From a candidate division WWE3 bacterium (GTDB taxonomy: Bacteria; Patescibacteriota; WWE3; UBA101185; UBA10185): 9,183 nt of DNA. Each line of letters opens with the position of its first letter. The stretch's first letter is position 1. The stretch spans positions 1 through 9,183 of the forward strand of contig PXDX01000041.1 of assembly GCA_003564915.1 (NCBI GenBank), given 5' to 3'. Below are positions 6,518 through 9,183 of this stretch, piece by piece. The notes beneath the pieces are model-generated. The model saw nothing but the letters and a program-made list of their open reading frames with translations. It was not told where the DNA came from and ran no database searches. A program made the position numbers and the translations under genes.

Positions 6518-6529
6518 CAAATAAAACCC
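6518..6529 (+). repeat. Shared 12-bp element, uvrB-side copy
   Basis: CAAATAAAACCC on the plus strand points towards uvrB and ends 10 nt before the TAAAAT -10 hexamer, so it covers the -35 region. It is the inverted partner of the copy at 6412-6423. A shared regulator of lexA and uvrB, or an alternative -35-type promoter element, would explain both copies. Confidence 0.6.
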
Positions 6530-6536
6530 GAAAGTG

Positions 6537-6545
6537 TGTTAAAAT
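6537..6545 (+). promoter_or_regulatory. Extended -10 promoter of uvrB, probably leaderless
   Basis: TGTTAAAAT is an extended -10 (TG-N-TAAAAT, 5 of 6 to consensus). It ends 6 nt before the uvrB GTG, so transcription would begin at or beside the first base of the start codon. There is no Shine-Dalgarno before the GTG and no other start codon in frame after the stop at 6540-6542. A leaderless uvrB mRNA is the simplest reading. Confidence 0.5.
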
Positions 6546-6551
6546 CTCATC

Positions 6552-8603
6552 GTGTTTGAACTTAGATCCGAATACAGTCCGACCGGAGATCAACCGCAGG
6601 CTATAAAAAATCTTTCCGAGGGAGTTTTAGTTAACGAACCACATCAGACTTTACTCGGAGTGACCGGAAGCGGTAAAACCTTTACCGTGGCTAATGTGAT
6701 CCAGGAAACCCAAAGGCCGACCTTGATAATTTCACATAATAAAACTTTGGCGGCGCAGCTTTTTCAGGAATTTAGAGATTATTTTCCCAACAACGCGGTA
6801 GAATATTTTGTCAGTTATTATGATTATTATCAGCCTGAAAGCTACATTCCCTCGACCGATACTTATATAGAGAAAGATTCCGACATTAATGAAGAAATCG
6901 ATAAGCTAAGACTTTCTACAACCACTTCTTTAATGACCAGAAAAGATGTGATCGTTGTTTCCTCTGTTTCCTGTATTTATAATCTGGGGTCTCCCGTTGA
7001 GTACTCAAAAATAGCCTTGGAATTGCGTACTGGAATGAAATTAAGATTGCCGGATCTGTTGAAACGCTTGACCCAGCTATTTTATGAGAGAAATGAGATC
7101 AATTTTACAAGAGGTAATTTTAGGGTTCGGGGAGATATTGTAGATGTATATCCTGCGTATGAGGAATGCGCTGTTCGATTGGAGGTGTTTAACGATAACC
7201 TTACTTCCGTATCTTTTTTCGATCCTTTGACAGGAGAGGAACTTGATCGCGAGAAAAGACCTTCGAAATTTAAAGATCATAATTCTACTGAAAATGACGA
7301 TCTCTTAATTAAGAGTCGGGAAAAGAAAAAACCTGATTCCGTTCTTATTTATCCGGCAAAACATTATATTACAGCTGAAGAACGTAGAGAATCTTCAATT
7401 TCTCATATTGAGAAAGACCTTAAGATCAGACTTGCAGATCTTAAAAAAGAGGGTAAGGAACTCGAGGCGTACAGGCTTGAGCAACGGACCAAGTATGATT
7501 TGGAGCTGATCAGGGAAATTGGTTATTGCAAAGGTATAGAGAATTATTCCAGGTATTTTGACGGAAGAGCGCCGGGAGAATCGCCTTATACGTTGCTGGA
7601 CTTTTTCCCTTCCGATTATTTAACAATTATAGACGAGTCTCATATAACTATTCCGCAAATACGCGGGATGCACAATGGAGATAGAGCAAGAAAGCAGACC
7701 CTAATTGATTATGGGTTTAGATTGCCTTCTGCTTTGGACAACAGGCCTCTTAATTTTCAAGAATTTCTAGAGAAATCGGGTCAAATTATTTATACAAGCG
7801 CAACGCCCGGGGATTGGGAAATAGAAAGATCCGGCGATAAAGTGGCGGAGCAATTAATTCGTCCTACGGGCATTGTAGATCCCTCCATAGAGGTTTTAAA
7901 AACCAAAAATCAGATAGATGATTTGATCAAAAGGGTAAGGGAGAGAGTAGATAGGAAAGAGAGAGTTTTAATAACAACAATGACCAAAAAAATGGCCGAA
8001 GAGCTCGCAGACTATCTTCTACAGCATAATATTAACGCTTCTTATTTGCATTCCAATATAGATACTTTAGAAAGGACGGATATATTGGATGATCTTAGAG
8101 AGGGTTCATACGATGTTTTAGTAGGCATTAATCTCCTTAGGGAGGGTTTGGATCTTCCCGAGGTATCATTGGTTGCAATACTGGATGCTGATAAGGAAGG
8201 ATTTCTGCGTTCGGATAAATCCTTGATCCAAACTATGGGAAGGGCTGCTCGCCATGAATTGGGCGAGGTTGTGATGTATGCTGATAAAATCACAGGAAGT
8301 ATGAGACGTGCTATTAAGGAAGTAGAACGGCGTCGTAAAATCCAACTTGAATACAATATAAAACATAATATAGAACCGAGAAGTATTTCAAAACCCATCA
8401 GAAAGAAGCTTATCAAGCAAATTCTCGATGAGGGAAAACAGCCTGAAGAGCAGATTGACTATTCAAATCTTCCGCCACATGAGTTACAATCAGAAATACA
8501 GCGGTTGGAAAAACTGATGCTTTATGAGGCCGAAGTACTTAATTTTGAAGCGGCCTCTTTCTATAGAGATAAGATCAGAGATCTAAAAAAATTAACAGTA
8601 TAA
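6552..8603 (+). CDS. uvrB: UvrB, excinuclease ABC subunit B
   Basis: UvrB is the damage-verifying helicase-like subunit of nucleotide excision repair. It is loaded by UvrA and hands the lesion to UvrC. The GTG at 6552 gives MFELRSEYSPTGDQPQAI, the standard N-terminus. Visible landmarks are Walker A GVTGSGKT (36-43), the beta-hairpin region YYDYYQPESYIPSTDTYIEKD starting at Tyr89 that clamps the DNA, and YCKGIENYSRYFDGRAPGESP at 325-344. Walker B is DESH (361-364). The C-terminal helicase motifs include GINLLREGLDLPEV (525-538) and QTMGRAARH (560-568), and the UVR domain (about 645-683) binds UvrC. At 683 residues it is slightly longer than E. coli UvrB (673). Between DPLTGE and IYPAKHY it carries a charged segment (about 231-265) roughly 27 residues longer than in E. 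coli. It is divergent from lexA, as expected for an SOS gene, and is followed 9 bp later by a penicillin-binding protein gene. Confidence 0.98.
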   Translation: MFELRSEYSPTGDQPQAIKNLSEGVLVNEPHQTLLGVTGSGKTFTVANVIQETQRPTLIISHNKTLAAQLFQEFRDYFPNNAVEYFVSYYDYYQPESYIPSTDTYIEKDSDINEEIDKLRLSTTTSLMTRKDVIVVSSVSCIYNLGSPVEYSKIALELRTGMKLRLPDLLKRLTQLFYERNEINFTRGNFRVRGDIVDVYPAYEECAVRLEVFNDNLTSVSFFDPLTGEELDREKRPSKFKDHNSTENDDLLIKSREKKKPDSVLIYPAKHYITAEERRESSISHIEKDLKIRLADLKKEGKELEAYRLEQRTKYDLELIREIGYCKGIENYSRYFDGRAPGESPYTLLDFFPSDYLTIIDESHITIPQIRGMHNGDRARKQTLIDYGFRLPSALDNRPLNFQEFLEKSGQIIYTSATPGDWEIERSGDKVAEQLIRPTGIVDPSIEVLKTKNQIDDLIKRVRERVDRKERVLITTMTKKMAEELADYLLQHNINASYLHSNIDTLERTDILDDLREGSYDVLVGINLLREGLDLPEVSLVAILDADKEGFLRSDKSLIQTMGRAARHELGEVVMYADKITGSMRRAIKEVERRRKIQLEYNIKHNIEPRSISKPIRKKLIKQILDEGKQPEEQIDYSNLPPHELQSEIQRLEKLMLYEAEVLNFEAASFYRDKIRDLKKLTV

Positions 8604-8612
8604 AAAATTTGA

Positions 8613-9183
8613 ATGCACGTATTTAAGAAAATCACAAAATGGATTATAGAAAATCAAATCCATTTGGGGAATTTTCTGATCTCATTCTTTCTATTTGTCT
8701 TACGTTCTTTGCTTCTTCTTCTTAATATTTTTCTTATTGTTGTCAAGCTGATAAATATTTTCATAAAGCGACTTGTTCATCGGGCAAAAGAAACTCTTTC
8801 AAGATGGAAAAGTAAAATACTTCCCTGGATGAGGATTCACTCTTCTTCTTTTAAAAATCGGCTTCGTATATTAGTTGATAGATCTAAAAAAATACCTAGA
8901 GATATTTTTAAAACGTTTGTAAGGACATTCCTTTTTTTAACAGGACTGCCCTTCCGTTTGTTGAGAGCGCTATTGAGATCAAGTGTTTTCCTTTTTTTCC
9001 TGGGAAGCTTTAGTACGCTGGTTTTAGTAATCGTTCCTTTGGAGGTGTATCGCATAGCCAGAGAACTCCCCGATCCCGGTGTTCTTATAGAGAAAGGTAC
9101 TCGCAGTACGACAAAGATATTGGATAGGAACGGTAAACTTCTATACGAAATATATGAAGACAGAAAATATGATCCCGTCGCAC
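8613..9183 (+). CDS. Penicillin-binding protein 1A-like transglycosylase, N-terminal part
   Basis: The frame starts with the ATG at 8613, nine bases after the uvrB stop, and is open for 190 codons to the right edge. The last visible part, ELPDPGVLIEKGTRSTTKILDRNG continuing KLLYEIYEDRKYDPVA, is the typical start of the extracytoplasmic region of class A penicillin-binding proteins, just before the glycosyltransferase (GT51) domain. That domain and any transpeptidase domain lie outside the window, so the function rests on this motif alone. Before it, residues 123-143 form a good membrane anchor. Unusually, another long hydrophobic stretch (about 20-50) and a very basic region (51-122, 20 Lys/Arg against 3 Asp/Glu) come first; most class A proteins have only a short cytoplasmic tail there. 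No Shine-Dalgarno is seen; coupling to uvrB translation is likely. Confidence 0.8.
   Translation, partial: MHVFKKITKWIIENQIHLGNFLISFFLFVLRSLLLLLNIFLIVVKLINIFIKRLVHRAKETLSRWKSKILPWMRIHSSSFKNRLRILVDRSKKIPRDIFKTFVRTFLFLTGLPFRLLRALLRSSVFLFFLGSFSTLVLVIVPLEVYRIARELPDPGVLIEKGTRSTTKILDRNGKLLYEIYEDRKYDPVA

Noticed and set aside
6468..6550. AAATCTCAT repeated at 6468-6476 and 6542-6550
   Set aside because: A 9-bp AT-rich match within 205 bp is not far from chance, and the first copy has no promoter-like context.
6347..6551. Classical SOS boxes of the E. coli, Bacillus or alphaproteobacterial type
   Set aside because: No CTG-N10-CAG, GAAC-N4-GTTC or GTTC-N7-GTTC arrangement is present in the spacer.
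1..9183. Recoded TGA (glycine) as in SR1/Gracilibacteria
   Set aside because: The long conserved frames contain no in-frame TGA. All six stops visible are TAA or TAG, so TGA is not used as a stop here either, but that sample is too small to mean anything.
1..9183. Mobile elements, CRISPR, phage or defence system genes
   Set aside because: All genes are housekeeping or regulatory, no repeat array or transposase motif is seen, and base use looks even across the window.

Overview
The window looks like a piece of a bacterial chromosome of low to moderate GC. It carries six complete or nearly complete genes and one more cut by the right edge. Compact spacing (9 to 205 bp), non-ATG starts (TTG, GTG), several starts without a Shine-Dalgarno, a short divergent enolase and unusual domain fusions suggest a small-genome lineage such as the Patescibacteria/CPR. 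That placement is an inference; no rRNA or other phylogenetic marker is present. The standard genetic code is supported, since no long frame contains an in-frame TGA.

Layout, left to right. Nucleotides 1-773 (+) hold the 3' part of a PAS-type sensor histidine kinase whose start lies left of the window. Nucleotides 832-3108 (+) encode phosphoenolpyruvate synthase (ppsA), followed 13 bp later by a divergent enolase (eno, 3122-4342, TTG start). Convergent with eno, 20 bp away, a minus-strand gene (4363-5664) encodes an unusual fusion: an N-terminal DedA/VTT (TVP38/TMEM64-like) membrane domain joined to a C-terminal histidine-phosphatase domain that closely resembles cofactor-dependent phosphoglycerate mutase. 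Upstream of it on the same strand is lexA (5714-6346). A 205-bp divergent promoter region separates lexA from uvrB (6552-8603, +, GTG start). Nine bases after uvrB begins a bifunctional-type penicillin-binding protein (8613 to the right edge).

Together, PpsA, enolase and the mutase-like domain would cover 3-phosphoglycerate <-> 2-phosphoglycerate <-> PEP <-> pyruvate. Lower glycolysis/gluconeogenesis is therefore clustered here, with one step apparently tethered to the membrane. LexA and UvrB are the SOS repressor and a typical SOS/nucleotide-excision-repair gene. Their shared intergenic region holds a perfect 8-bp-arm palindrome over the likely lexA -10, and a 12-bp element present once in front of each gene in the same gene-relative orientation.

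The most noteworthy points are the VTT-phosphoglycerate mutase fusion, the lexA/uvrB regulatory architecture, and extended -10 elements placed so close to the uvrB and ppsA start codons that leaderless mRNAs are likely. There are no tRNA or rRNA genes, CRISPR arrays or insertion sequences that I can support, and no gene-free stretch longer than 300 bases.
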